The position numbers were made by a program, and so were the translations under genes. Positions 52,080 through 61,198 of a DNA stretch of 64,000 nucleotides are shown one piece after another. Position 1 is the stretch's first letter; each line of letters opens with the position of its first letter. Under the pieces are notes generated by a model. That model worked only from the letters and a program-made list of their open reading frames with translations, made no database searches and was not told the origin of the DNA. The DNA comes from Gammaproteobacteria bacterium (GTDB lineage Bacteria; Pseudomonadota; Gammaproteobacteria; Pseudomonadales; Azotimanducaceae): NCBI GenBank assembly GCA_021773565.1, contig JAJFJZ010000001.1:88239-152238 (forward strand). Direction: 5' to 3'.

Positions 52080-52751
52080 TTATGTGGGATCCAGCACAAT
52101 TCTACCGGTAACAGCGCCATCAAACTCAAAGTGCAGTGGCACCATAAATCCATCACGGTTTCCCAGCCAGACAGTGCCATCGTATACATCCATATCATCA
52201 TCCACCAGATGATAATCGCAACGCTTCCCTCGTTCATCCAGCCCGGACCCTTTGAGGGTCATGGCGTATCCGTGCCGACCGGTGTGAAATTCCTTGGTGT
52301 CTGCACAGTCGCCCATCATAAAAAACGCAGACAACACGTCAATGTGTGCGAGAGATTTTTTAGCGGGCTTAACCACACCGTTGCGAGTGACATTCAGTAT
52401 GTCTCCCTCCACGCGAACCATGCGCGTGGATTTCTTACTCGTCTTGTCGAGCTCAAAAGATTCCGCAACGGGACGATCGTTTTCCAAATGGCCAAGCGCA
52501 AGAAAACGGGATTTAAAACGGCTCAGCAGTCCTGCCAGCCCTACTGCCCTGGCTTTGCCCCATATTTTATAACCAAGCGAGTCTTTCTGTACTGAAACTT
52601 CCACCTTATGGGTTTTAGCGCCTTTTACGTAGGCCGTGTAGAAATACGTAGAATCGGCATCAGCTTCAATGGTTTTAGCCAAAATATCCTGAGAAATCAG
52701 GCTGGACAGCACTATAGCTATTAGCAAAACCTGCTTAAAGAATCCGGACAT
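52080..52751 (-). CDS. Secreted DUF3108-family protein
   Basis: 223 residues with signal peptide FKQVLLIAIVLSSLISQDIL. The mature part (STYFYTAYVKGAKTHKVEVS, LAGLLSRFKSRFLALGHLEN, AESFELDKTSKKSTRMVRVE) matches the beta-rich DUF3108 pattern of proteins that sit in the periplasm and whose function is not known. HIDVLSAFFMMGDCADTKEF is the usual conserved mid-segment. Stands alone, between the CadC-like regulator and the YgjP-type gene, on the minus strand. Confidence 0.78.
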   Translation of the reverse strand: MSGFFKQVLLIAIVLSSLISQDILAKTIEADADSTYFYTAYVKGAKTHKVEVSVQKDSLGYKIWGKARAVGLAGLLSRFKSRFLALGHLENDRPVAESFELDKTSKKSTRMVRVEGDILNVTRNGVVKPAKKSLAHIDVLSAFFMMGDCADTKEFHTGRHGYAMTLKGSGLDERGKRCDYHLVDDDMDVYDGTVWLGNRDGFMVPLHFEFDGAVTGRIVLDPT

Positions 52752-52923
52752 AAATTAACGACCTGCAAATAACTGGTAGTGGCAGTAATGGAAAGAGCTT
52801 ACACAATAATGGAGGAAAGATGAATATAAACTGAATATATTGCCAATTAAATGGCCAGGTTGTGAATGCGTACCGATTTAGAAGGCACAAATCGGATGCC
52901 ACAATTTAGTTCCTGCGTGGCTT

Positions 52924-53664
52924 TTACACGGCCAGCACCCGGGAAGTCAGGTCATTGAGTTCTTTTTTGAGCGCACGCCAGTCCGGAACATGCTTTTCCA
53001 GCAAGGCATAGAAGCGTTTTCCATGGTTGCGGTGCTTGTAATGACAAAATTCATGCACTATCACAGAATCGATACAGGCAACAGAGCACTTGACCAGGTG
53101 TGTATTCAAGGCAATAACGCCGCTGGCTGAGCAGCTACCCCATTGTGATTTCATGGGGGAATGACGCCACACCGGCATGGCATCTACCCAGGGCAGCGCT
53201 TCAACGCAATGCTTTAGTCGAGCGGAAAATATTTCGTCGGCCTGCTGGCAGTACCACTCATCCAGCATTTCACTGACCTTTTTGGCATCCCTTGACATGG
53301 TAATATTGGAAAATTGTAAAACGAAGGCATCCTGGCGAATTTCTATCGAGTTAAACAATTCCAGGGAAGGTTCGAATTTTAGTGGATAACCTTTCCCCAG
53401 ATAAAGCTGTAATGCTCCGGAGTTGTATCCGGGCTGGATTTTTTGCGCCGTATCGCGCATAAATTTTTTAAGCTGTTTCGATATCCATGCTGCATTAGCC
53501 TGAACATGTTCCTGAATCTTTTTCAGGTCGGCTCGCGGGGGTGCAGTGACATGAACCCGACCGTCCGGATAAACATACAATCCCAGCGCCGCCCGGCGTT
53601 TTCGTGCAGGACGCACCTCATAAGCAATCAATTCTTCATTGTAGCTAATAAGGTAACGAGTCAT
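52924..53664 (-). CDS. YgjP-type (M48/SprT-like, DUF45) metallopeptidase
   Basis: 246 residues from the ATG at 53664, preceded by GGAAG; the frame continues upstream but that part shows no family features. Zinc site VIVHEFCHYKHRNHGKRFY (HExxH plus a downstream His), preceded by SQWGSCSASGVIALNTHLV, the WGSCS motif of the DUF45/YgjP family. The N-terminal half has YDVR-type strands (LIAYEVRPARKRRAALGLYV). Biological role is unclear; family members are found in many genomes, some next to restriction systems, which are not seen here. Confidence 0.9.
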   Translation of the reverse strand: MTRYLISYNEELIAYEVRPARKRRAALGLYVYPDGRVHVTAPPRADLKKIQEHVQANAAWISKQLKKFMRDTAQKIQPGYNSGALQLYLGKGYPLKFEPSLELFNSIEIRQDAFVLQFSNITMSRDAKKVSEMLDEWYCQQADEIFSARLKHCVEALPWVDAMPVWRHSPMKSQWGSCSASGVIALNTHLVKCSVACIDSVIVHEFCHYKHRNHGKRFYALLEKHVPDWRALKKELNDLTSRVLAV

Positions 53665-53941
53665 TAAACGGGCTTCCAAAAAGATGCAGCTGTCTGCTCT
53701 GGATATACTGCCATTTAACGTTCCAAAATGCCAAATTACACGGTATTTACATAGCAATGTGATGCGGTTCACCCTTTACCCGTTTGACGGTTGAGTAATA
53801 GCACGTAATAACCGAATCTCTGCCTATCGCTCTGGTATTGTCACCGGGATTGTACGACCAAGGTCTATTGATGTTTGTAATACCTGATAAAGAGTCCTCG
53901 AACCACCGTAAAAATCAGGTTCAAATAAGTATTTTCCTGTC

Positions 53942-55483
53942 ATGTTTCAAGTAACCCCCTGGTCAACGCTTCCACTAATTGTCATATTTTTGGCAGCCTG
54001 GACAATGGCCAGTCTCAAGACTAAAAATGACATTCCCGGCACCCGGGCTGTGAAATGGCTTCTTATCGGTGCCATTGTATGGAGTGCCGCTCAATTTTTA
54101 CGCACGCTCGTTACTGATCTTGAGCTCAAAGTATTTACATTACAGTTGGAAATGATCGGTAAACAAATCGTTCCCACGGCCTGGTTTATATTTACCATTA
54201 CCTACGCCAACAACAAATCGGCTATGTCGCAAAGGGCGCTGGTAATTTTGAGTGTATTGCCAGTGACCACTCTGTTACTCACTTTTAGCAACTCTTACCA
54301 TCACTTTATATGGGCAAGCACAGGACTAACTTCCTTCGGTAATTTTGTCGGCGTTGACCTGCATCCCGGTCCATGGTTTATCGTAATCAGCATCTATGCA
54401 GTAAGTCTGGTAATGAGCGGCACGGTAATAGCAGTGCACAAACTCAGCCAGTCGAGAGGCCGGGCAATCTCCATCGTTTCTTTAATACTGGTACCAGTAA
54501 TCGTATGTATTGTTACCATAACCCAGGATGCAGGGCTTGGCCCCGTGCAGGGAATAGATCTAACGCCACTGGGCTTGATCGTTGGTGCCCTGCTACTGCG
54601 ATCCGGTGTGCTCAATGCGGGTTTGTTAACAGCGAAGCGCGTTAGAAGACATACAGTGTTCGAGCGTCTTAGCGATATGATTGTAATCGTAGACCAGCAG
54701 GCTAACGTGCTGGATTACAACGATGCCGCAAAGAGGGGCATGAAAATACAGTCTGCTCCTGGTGAAAGTTATCCCAGGCTGGAGCTCCCGGTATTACTGG
54801 AAATGATTCGCACGCATGGCCAGCGAACCGAGTTGACCATTGGCGAGCGCGCCTATGACGTACATGCTACCTCTTTAAGTGAAGCAGGCCAGCCAGATTC
54901 AGGGGAGCGTGCCCTGGTTTTCAGGGATGTAACCCAGCGCCGGAAAACCGAACGTGCTTTGCAGGAAGCCAAGAAAAACCTCCAGACCCAGGCCCACACA
55001 GATCCACTCACGGGTTTGTATAATCGTCGGTTTTTTATGCAGCGCCTGGCTGAAGAAGGCGAACGCCTGCGTCGTCACCACAATACACTCAGCTGCCTGT
55101 TGTTTGATCTGGATCATTTCAAAAAAGTGAATGATACCTACGGTCACGATACAGGTGATGCAGTGCTAAGGATGGTCTCCAGGATGACTAATCAGGCAAC
55201 CCGAATTACAGATGTTGCTGCCCGCATTGGTGGAGAAGAGTTTGCTATGTTGCTTCCCGAAACGGATGCCCAGGGTGCAATTAATCTGGCTAACCGTTTA
55301 CGGTTAAGCATCGCAAACAGCGAAGTAATAGCCAACAACCAGCGGGTTAAGGTAACGGCAAGCATAGGAATAGTCACGGTAAACCGCGTTGGGGACAATC
55401 TCGATGCACTACTCGGTATGGCGGATAAAGCGCTGTATCGAGCCAAGGACGGTGGCCGCAATATGGTGTGCGTCGCGAATTAA
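53942..55483 (+). CDS. Diguanylate cyclase with N-terminal seven-helix membrane sensor
   Basis: 513 residues. Residues 1-225 hold about seven helices of the histidine-kinase 7TM type (LPLIVIFLAAWTMASL, AVKWLLIGAIVWSAAQFLRT). A PAS-like domain follows (FERLSDMIVIVDQQANVLDY) and then the GGDEF domain: DPLTGLYNRRFFMQRL, FDLDHFKKVNDTYGHDTGD, and active site ARIGGEEFAMLLPE. RITD five residues before GGEEF is an intact inhibitory I-site, so the enzyme should make c-di-GMP with product feedback. No EAL domain. Own transcription unit, preceded by a ~280-base divergent region with no clear elements seen. Confidence 0.93.
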   Translation: MFQVTPWSTLPLIVIFLAAWTMASLKTKNDIPGTRAVKWLLIGAIVWSAAQFLRTLVTDLELKVFTLQLEMIGKQIVPTAWFIFTITYANNKSAMSQRALVILSVLPVTTLLLTFSNSYHHFIWASTGLTSFGNFVGVDLHPGPWFIVISIYAVSLVMSGTVIAVHKLSQSRGRAISIVSLILVPVIVCIVTITQDAGLGPVQGIDLTPLGLIVGALLLRSGVLNAGLLTAKRVRRHTVFERLSDMIVIVDQQANVLDYNDAAKRGMKIQSAPGESYPRLELPVLLEMIRTHGQRTELTIGERAYDVHATSLSEAGQPDSGERALVFRDVTQRRKTERALQEAKKNLQTQAHTDPLTGLYNRRFFMQRLAEEGERLRRHHNTLSCLLFDLDHFKKVNDTYGHDTGDAVLRMVSRMTNQATRITDVAARIGGEEFAMLLPETDAQGAINLANRLRLSIANSEVIANNQRVKVTASIGIVTVNRVGDNLDALLGMADKALYRAKDGGRNMVCVAN

Positions 55484-55546
55484 CTAGACATCCAGCCGCT
55501 GCATCAGCGAAACTCATTCACGTGAATTAATTCGAGGGACGAATGA

Positions 55547-56419
55547 GTGAAAGATGTAGAAGGTAAAGTTGCATTCATCACCGGGGGCGCAAGCGGTCTC
55601 GGACTATCCATGGCCAGAGCCTTTACAGCGGCAGGCATGAAAGTTGCCATTGCCGATATTGAACAGGATGTGCTGGACGCCGCGGTTAAAGAATTTGTCG
55701 GTAGCAACGCCGACGTTATCGGTATCAGGTTAGACGTTACTGACCGTGATGCGATGGAAAACGCCGCCCTTCGTACAGAAAAAGAACTGGGAAATATTCA
55801 CATTGTCTGCAATAACGCAGGTGTTGCTGTGGGCGGTTCGATAACTCAAATGTCCTATGCGGACTGGGACTGGGTGATGCGGGTAAATGTTGATGGCGTA
55901 ATCAACGGAATGCAGACTTTTTTGCCACGCATGCAAGCCCACGGCGAGGGTGGCCACATCGTGAACACCGCTTCGATGGCGGGGCATTTGCCGGTACCCG
56001 GCCTAAGTGTTTATAACACCGGTAAATTTGCGGTAGTGGGATTGTCCGAAGCTGTGCGGCTTGACCTGGTAGAAAGCGATATCGGCATTTCTGTATTGTG
56101 TCCCGGCGTGGTTTCGACAAACATATTTGAATCAGGTAGAAACCGACCAGAACAATTGCAGGCAGCAACGGATACGGCAAGCGGATTATTGGGTATGGAC
56201 CAGAGCCAATCTGATACCAGACAGCAGGCGATCGAGGAGATTTTTTCCGGCGCCCTGGACCCCGCCGTGATCGGTGATATGGTTTTACATGCTGTACAAA
56301 ACGATGAGTTTTATATTTTTTCTCACCCGGAGCTAGGCGAAGCCGTAGACACCCGGGCAGCCGAAATCAGGGCATCTATGGCGCGTTGGGCAGACTATCG
56401 AAGCAATAACGAAATTTAG
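55547..56419 (+). CDS. SDR-family oxidoreductase
   Basis: 290 residues, GTG start with GAGGG nine bases before it. NAD(P) loop FITGGASGLGLSMARAF, structural CNNAGVAVGGSITQ, catalytic Ser in IVNTASMAGHLPVPGL and Tyr-x3-Lys in SVYNTGKFAVVG. Acidic residue at the end of beta 2 (IADIEQD) favours NAD. The substrate is not predictable. It follows the diguanylate cyclase by 63 bases but probably has its own promoter. Confidence 0.88.
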   Translation: MKDVEGKVAFITGGASGLGLSMARAFTAAGMKVAIADIEQDVLDAAVKEFVGSNADVIGIRLDVTDRDAMENAALRTEKELGNIHIVCNNAGVAVGGSITQMSYADWDWVMRVNVDGVINGMQTFLPRMQAHGEGGHIVNTASMAGHLPVPGLSVYNTGKFAVVGLSEAVRLDLVESDIGISVLCPGVVSTNIFESGRNRPEQLQAATDTASGLLGMDQSQSDTRQQAIEEIFSGALDPAVIGDMVLHAVQNDEFYIFSHPELGEAVDTRAAEIRASMARWADYRSNNEI

Positions 56420-56480
56420 CAATCCTTGTTTCAAGTATGCGCAGAATTGGTATGATCCTGTCACAGCAGCAGCTCTCAGA

Positions 56481-57260
56481 CTAGATAAAGTCCGCCAGGG
56501 CATCAAGCACCTCATTAGGACGCTCCGCCAACATGGCATGCCCGCATTTTGGAATACGGCATATTTTTGCATCTGGAATCATTTTGGCAACGTCCAGGCT
56601 ATGCCTGGGAGCTGTCATCTGGTCAGAGTCACCGATAATAACCAGACAGGGCGTCGCTGCTCTTACGCTCAAACCAAGCGGATCGAAGTTGTCACAGGCA
56701 GTAAAATCCGCGTGTAATACGCCGGGCGCGGCGCGTTCCATAAGTCGTTGGCCTCCTGCAAGATTCCAGCTTCCCGGGCTGGCGGCAGGCCCGGTTTTTG
56801 AGCTATGACTAAAAGTATTGGCCATTTGATTAGCAGTAGCCAGATGCGTGAGAGAGGCGTCTAACATCAACTTTGTTACCGGCATGGGAATCGCAGTACC
56901 GAGCAAAACCAACGACATTACAGAGGCTGGATATTTGGCAGCAAAACTAAATGCAATTAGACTGCCCATGCTGTGTCCCACCACGTGAGCCTGGGCTACC
57001 CCCCTAACAACAAACACCTGCTGCAACCAGTCGCTCAATGCGGCAATACTTGTCAAGGGCTCACCCCCGGATCTTCCATGCCCGGGTAGGTCAACCGACA
57101 GAACACTATAGCCTTTTCGCGCAAAGTATCGCGCGATCATCACCCACACTGTGTGATCATGCGCAGCACCGTGTATAAAAACGATGGTGGGTGCATCCGG
57201 CGCAGCATGAACGCTACCCGTAGAGGCGAAAACCGGACTACCACCAACTTCAAATTTCAT
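56481..57260 (-). CDS. Alpha/beta hydrolase
   Basis: 259 residues: oxyanion HG motif TIVFIHGAAHDHTVWV, SVDLPGHGRSGGEPL, nucleophile VVGHSMGSLIAFSFA, acid region IIGDSDQMTAPRHS and terminal His in KCGHAMLAERPNEVL. This is the general esterase/haloperoxidase-like group. No signal peptide. Located 38 bases downstream of the sulfhydrylase gene on the same strand; if cotranscribed it might act on acyl-homoserine or a related ester, which is a guess. Confidence 0.88.
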   Translation of the reverse strand: MKFEVGGSPVFASTGSVHAAPDAPTIVFIHGAAHDHTVWVMIARYFARKGYSVLSVDLPGHGRSGGEPLTSIAALSDWLQQVFVVRGVAQAHVVGHSMGSLIAFSFAAKYPASVMSLVLLGTAIPMPVTKLMLDASLTHLATANQMANTFSHSSKTGPAASPGSWNLAGGQRLMERAAPGVLHADFTACDNFDPLGLSVRAATPCLVIIGDSDQMTAPRHSLDVAKMIPDAKICRIPKCGHAMLAERPNEVLDALADFI

Positions 57261-57298
57261 ATCTGTTTGTTCCCAGTTACAGGCACGTAATCTATTGC

Positions 57299-58600
57299 CT
57301 ACTTTTGTGACCGGTAAAGTGCGCGGCCCAGATCTTCAATAAGGTCACTACTGTCTTCCAGGCCAACAGAAAGCCTGATGGTGCCTTCACTAATGCCTCC
57401 AGCCAGCAAGGCGTCTGCATCCATTCGGTGATGCGTGGTACTGGCAGGATGGATAACCAGCGATTTTGCGTCACCAATATTAGCCAAATGAGAAAACAGA
57501 CCAAGTGCTTCAATAAATTTTTGACCGGCATTCCTGCCGCCTTTTATCTCGAAGGTAAAAACCGAACCACAACCGCGCGGCATTAATTTCTGCGCCAGTG
57601 CGTAATCGGGGTGATCAGGCAATGAGGGGTGTACTACCCGCGTAACCGCATCCTGCTTCGACAGATACGCAAGTATGGTATCGGTGTTGGCAAGGTGTTT
57701 TTGCATGCGCAGGGAGAGCGTCTCAATGCCCTGTAAAATATGGAATGCTGTCATAGGGGCCATGCAGGCGCCAAAATCCCGAATACCCTCTTTTCTTGCG
57801 CGGGTTAGAAAAGCCATAGGACCAAACTCTTCCGCAAAAACCAGATCATGAAAGCCCACATAGGGCTCGGTAAGTGTGGGAAATTTTTCCGATCGCTCCC
57901 AGTCAAAAGTACCCCCATCTACCAGAAGGCCGCCGATGACTATGCCGTGCCCGCTTAAAAATTTGGTAGCTGAGTGCATAACCAGGTCTGCACCCTGATC
58001 AATGGGTTTACTCAGATAGGGCGTTGTAAAAGTCGAATCCACAAGTAGTGGCAAACCATGTCCGTGCGCCCAATCTGATAACACCGGAATATCAAGCACA
58101 TCAAGTCCGGGGTTACCCAGGGTCTCACCAAAGATGAGCCGTGTATTTACCCGCAGGGCTTTATCGAAGGCTCCTATGTCATGCGGATCTACAAATGTGG
58201 TAGTAATACCAAAACGCGGCAGCGTGTATGCCAGTAAATTGTGACTGCCGCCGTAAAGACTTTGTGAGGCAACTATGTGGTCCCCGGCAGAACAAAGCGT
58301 GGTGATCGCCAGATGCAGAGCCGCCTGACCACTGGCAAGCGCGATTGCCCCTACACCGTTCTCCAGGGCCGCGATTCGTTCCTCCAGTACCGCATTGGTC
58401 GGATTGGACAAACGGGAATACACATGTCCCGCCCGCTCTATATTAAATAAACCCGCTGCGTAATCGGTATCCGGAAAACAATAGGATGCCGTTTGGTAAA
58501 TGGGCGTCGCACGTGCCCCCGTATGAGGGTCCGCCTGTTGCCCCGCATGGAGCGAAAGCGTATCAAACCCCGCGGGATTGGGGGCTTTTGGTTCATCCAT
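57299..58600 (-). CDS. metY: O-acetylhomoserine sulfhydrylase (aminocarboxypropyltransferase)
   Basis: PLP enzyme making homocysteine from O-acetylhomoserine and sulfide. 433 residues, the length of the MetY branch; MetB and MetZ are shorter (~390). FDTLSLHAGQQADPHTGARA and TPIYQTASYCFPDTDYAAGL at the start are MetY-like; ERAGHVYSRLSNPTNAVLEE binds cofactor phosphate, and Lys in LVMHSATKFLSGHG carries PLP. AGGAG eight bases before the ATG. It is divergent from the NCS1 transporter; the RutR-like operator in the shared region lies 30-45 bases before metY and could also influence it. Confidence 0.93.
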   Translation of the reverse strand: MDEPKAPNPAGFDTLSLHAGQQADPHTGARATPIYQTASYCFPDTDYAAGLFNIERAGHVYSRLSNPTNAVLEERIAALENGVGAIALASGQAALHLAITTLCSAGDHIVASQSLYGGSHNLLAYTLPRFGITTTFVDPHDIGAFDKALRVNTRLIFGETLGNPGLDVLDIPVLSDWAHGHGLPLLVDSTFTTPYLSKPIDQGADLVMHSATKFLSGHGIVIGGLLVDGGTFDWERSEKFPTLTEPYVGFHDLVFAEEFGPMAFLTRARKEGIRDFGACMAPMTAFHILQGIETLSLRMQKHLANTDTILAYLSKQDAVTRVVHPSLPDHPDYALAQKLMPRGCGSVFTFEIKGGRNAGQKFIEALGLFSHLANIGDAKSLVIHPASTTHHRMDADALLAGGISEGTIRLSVGLEDSSDLIEDLGRALYRSQK

Positions 58601-58626
58601 CGGGTAATCTCCTTACCTTTAAGCGC

Positions 58627-58653
58627 TTGTTGTCCAACTGGTCAGGGTATATT
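58627..58653 (+). promoter_or_regulatory. RutR-type operator in the NCS1 transporter promoter
   Basis: TTGTCCAACTGGTCAG at 58630-58645 matches the RutR palindrome TTGACCANNTGGTCAA at 12 of 14 defined positions. It lies between a weak -35 (TTGTTG, 58627) and a good -10 (TATATT, 58648-58653), so a bound repressor would block RNA polymerase. Confidence 0.75.
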
Positions 58654-58723
58654 AGACTCGCAGCCATATTTGCTGACAGCAAACTAATGACCGCCAAAAA
58701 ACCAATAATAAGATGGGACAGCG

Positions 58724-60196
58724 ATGAACACCAATCCTGCTGACACAATAGAGGCTGGTGACAACCAGCTGTGGAATTCTGATCTGGCGCCGACGGATGA
58801 ACAAGCGCGTACCTGGGCATGGACAGACATCGGCGCCCTCTGGGTGGGTATGGCAGTAAGCGTACCGGCCTACATGCTCGCCTCTGGCCTGATTCAGCAA
58901 GGCATGTCCTGGTTGCAGGCAATGATCACAGTATTTCTCGGCAATGTCATAGTCCTGATACCCATGCTTCTCATAGGTCACGCCGGTGCGAAATACGGCG
59001 TACCCTTCCCGGTTTTGCTGCGCTCTTCCTTTGGCACTATCGGTGCACGCTTGCCTGGTATGTTACGTGGACTGGTAGCCTGCGGCTGGTTTGGCATACA
59101 AACCTGGGTAGGCGGCTTTGCTATCTACCAGATTCTCAACTCTTTGAGTGGCGGCGCTCTGGTAGGCGATCCACTACCAGTGGTAGACATAGATAGCGCG
59201 CAGTTATTGTGTTTTCTGGTTTTTTGGGCAGCGCAGGTTTATTTCATTGCAAATGGCATTGAATCAATTCGTTGGCTTGAGAAGCTGGCCGCGCCCTTGC
59301 TCATTCTCATGGCACTGGGACTTTTATTGTGGGCATACAATGCATCAGACGGCATGGGTACGGTATTTTCCCAACCCTCACAATTTATAGCAGGTGGAGA
59401 AAAGGCGGGACAGTTCTGGAACGTTTTCTGGCCCAGCCTGACAGCAATGGTTGGTTTCTGGGCCACACTTACGCTGAATATCCCTGACTTTACCCGGTAT
59501 GCCAAATCCCAGCGGGACCAGGTAATTGGTCAGGTAGTTGGTCTGCCAATACCCATGGCCATGCTGGCCTTTGTTAGCGTGGCGGTTACCTCGGCCACGC
59601 TGGTAATTTTCGGTGAACAAATCTGGGATCCGGTATTGATAGCGGGAAAAATGGGGGGTGCTACAGCAATTCTCGGACTTGTTCTGCTTATCATTGCCAC
59701 GCTCACGACCAACCTGGCAGCAAACGTTGTTGCACCCGCCAATGGGTTTAGCAACTGCGCGCCAAAGCGCATTTCTTTCAAAATGGGCGGTTATATAACT
59801 GCGGGCCTGGGAATTGCGATGATGCCCTGGAAGCTACTTGAAACTGCAGGAGACTACCTGTTTGTATGGCTGGTTGGGTACTCCTCCCTGCTCGGCCCTA
59901 TTGCGGGCATTCTGATTGCGGATTACTTTTTTGTTCGGGCAAAACAGTTAAACACCAAAGCCCTTTATCAAAGAGGGCTCGAGTATGAGTATTATCGTGG
60001 TTGGAACCTGGTGGCGATCATCGCCCTGATACTGGGTGTGCTACCCAGCCTTCCCGGATTTCTCTACGCTGCCGGTATCACAGACAGCCCGGCTCAGCTT
60101 TTTGTTACACTATACAATTACGCATGGTTTGTGGGAGCAGGAAGTTCAGCCCTGATCTATTTCATCCTCATGCAATCTTCAAAACGGGGCAACTAA
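58724..60196 (+). CDS. NCS1-family nucleobase:cation symporter
   Basis: 490 residues, about twelve helices. GALWVGMAVSVPAYMLASGL, YGVPFPVLLRSSFGTIGARL and GWFGIQTWVGGFAIYQIL are the standard NCS1 substrate-site helices of uracil/allantoin/hydantoin permeases. The GGGA site precedes the ATG. Given the RutR-type operator in its promoter and the catabolic genes that follow, uracil, thymine or a dihydropyrimidine is the probable substrate. Its stop is immediately followed by the ATG of the LLM oxidoreductase. Confidence 0.92.
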   Translation: MNTNPADTIEAGDNQLWNSDLAPTDEQARTWAWTDIGALWVGMAVSVPAYMLASGLIQQGMSWLQAMITVFLGNVIVLIPMLLIGHAGAKYGVPFPVLLRSSFGTIGARLPGMLRGLVACGWFGIQTWVGGFAIYQILNSLSGGALVGDPLPVVDIDSAQLLCFLVFWAAQVYFIANGIESIRWLEKLAAPLLILMALGLLLWAYNASDGMGTVFSQPSQFIAGGEKAGQFWNVFWPSLTAMVGFWATLTLNIPDFTRYAKSQRDQVIGQVVGLPIPMAMLAFVSVAVTSATLVIFGEQIWDPVLIAGKMGGATAILGLVLLIIATLTTNLAANVVAPANGFSNCAPKRISFKMGGYITAGLGIAMMPWKLLETAGDYLFVWLVGYSSLLGPIAGILIADYFFVRAKQLNTKALYQRGLEYEYYRGWNLVAIIALILGVLPSLPGFLYAAGITDSPAQLFVTLYNYAWFVGAGSSALIYFILMQSSKRGN

Positions 60197-61198
60197 ATGG
60201 AATTCGGAATTTGTTTCAAGGGTTTTGTTTCCCCTGAGCGTGCTCGTTATCTGGTTCGTCAGGCGGAAGCCGGCGGGTTCACCTATTGTTGGTTTTATGA
60301 TTCTCACATTTTGTGGCGAGACTGCTACACAGCCATCGCCATGTGTATGGAACATACTGTTGACATGCGTTTTGGACCTTGCGTTACCAACCCAAGTGTT
60401 CGGGACTGGTCAGTAGCAGCGAGTCTGTTTACCAGTCTGGCAGTGCAAAGCAGGGGCAGGTTTGATATCGGCCTGGGTCGCGGTGACAGCTCGATGCGCG
60501 TAATGGGTAAGAAACCGGCGACACTTGCGCGGCTCGCGGATTTTACGCACAAGGTAAAGGCCATGGCGCGGGGAGAAGAAGTACAGTATGAAGACTGTCC
60601 TGAACCGGTCAAATTTCCATGGGCGGATAATTACGATATTCCTGTATGGATAGCTGCCTATGGACCGAAGGCATTGGCCACGGCAGGCGAACACGGAGAC
60701 GGAGTGATACTTCAGATTGCAGAACCTGCCCTGGTACGTTGGCTGGTTGAACAGTGCCACGTAGCCGGAGAGGCTGCAGGAAGGGATACCTCAAAGTTCA
60801 GAGTCATGGCTGCTGCCCCGGCTTACTTCGGCTCACGGGATGAGTGTATAGAAGCTACCAAATGGTTCCCGGCCATGGTGGGTAATCATGTGGCTGATAT
60901 TGTAGAAAAATACGGCAGTAACTCAGGGCTTGTCCCGCAAAGCCTCACCGACTACATCGAAAAACGCAGGGGTTACGATTACAAAAAACATGGCCAGAGT
61001 GATAATCCCTATCTGGACTTTATTTCCCCGGAAATCGTAGAAAGCTTTTGTGTGTTGGGAAGCCCGGATGCACACGTTGAAAAAATAAATGCCCTGAAAG
61101 CTGCGGGTACCACCCAGTTCAATATCTACCTGGATAACGGCGACGAGGAGAATATTATCGCCCGTTATGCCCGTGAGGTGATTCCAGCGTTTAGATAA
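60197..61198 (+). CDS. LLM-class flavin-dependent oxidoreductase (TIGR03842-like)
   Basis: 333-residue luciferase-like fold. EFGICFKGFVSPERARYLVR, FYDSHILWRDCYTAIAMC, FGPCVTNPSVRDWSVAASLF and FDIGLGRGDSSMRVMG match, from memory, the TIGR03842 family, named F420-dependent (CPS_4043 family) although found in bacteria without known F420; FMN use is plausible. It sits directly after the NCS1 gene (TAA then ATG), and homologues usually lie in pyrimidine-degradation loci, so a redox or oxygenase step on a pyrimidine or beta-amino acid is inferred. It ends eight bases inside the convergent regulator gene. Confidence 0.88.
   Translation: MEFGICFKGFVSPERARYLVRQAEAGGFTYCWFYDSHILWRDCYTAIAMCMEHTVDMRFGPCVTNPSVRDWSVAASLFTSLAVQSRGRFDIGLGRGDSSMRVMGKKPATLARLADFTHKVKAMARGEEVQYEDCPEPVKFPWADNYDIPVWIAAYGPKALATAGEHGDGVILQIAEPALVRWLVEQCHVAGEAAGRDTSKFRVMAAAPAYFGSRDECIEATKWFPAMVGNHVADIVEKYGSNSGLVPQSLTDYIEKRRGYDYKKHGQSDNPYLDFISPEIVESFCVLGSPDAHVEKINALKAAGTTQFNIYLDNGDEENIIARYAREVIPAFR

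Noticed and set aside
52041..52595. 184-codon plus-strand frame
   Set aside because: Antisense to the DUF3108 gene, which has a signal peptide and family pattern.
53665..53772. Longer N-terminus for the YgjP-type peptidase
   Set aside because: The extra 36 residues show no family pattern, and the ATG at 53664 has a good ribosome site.
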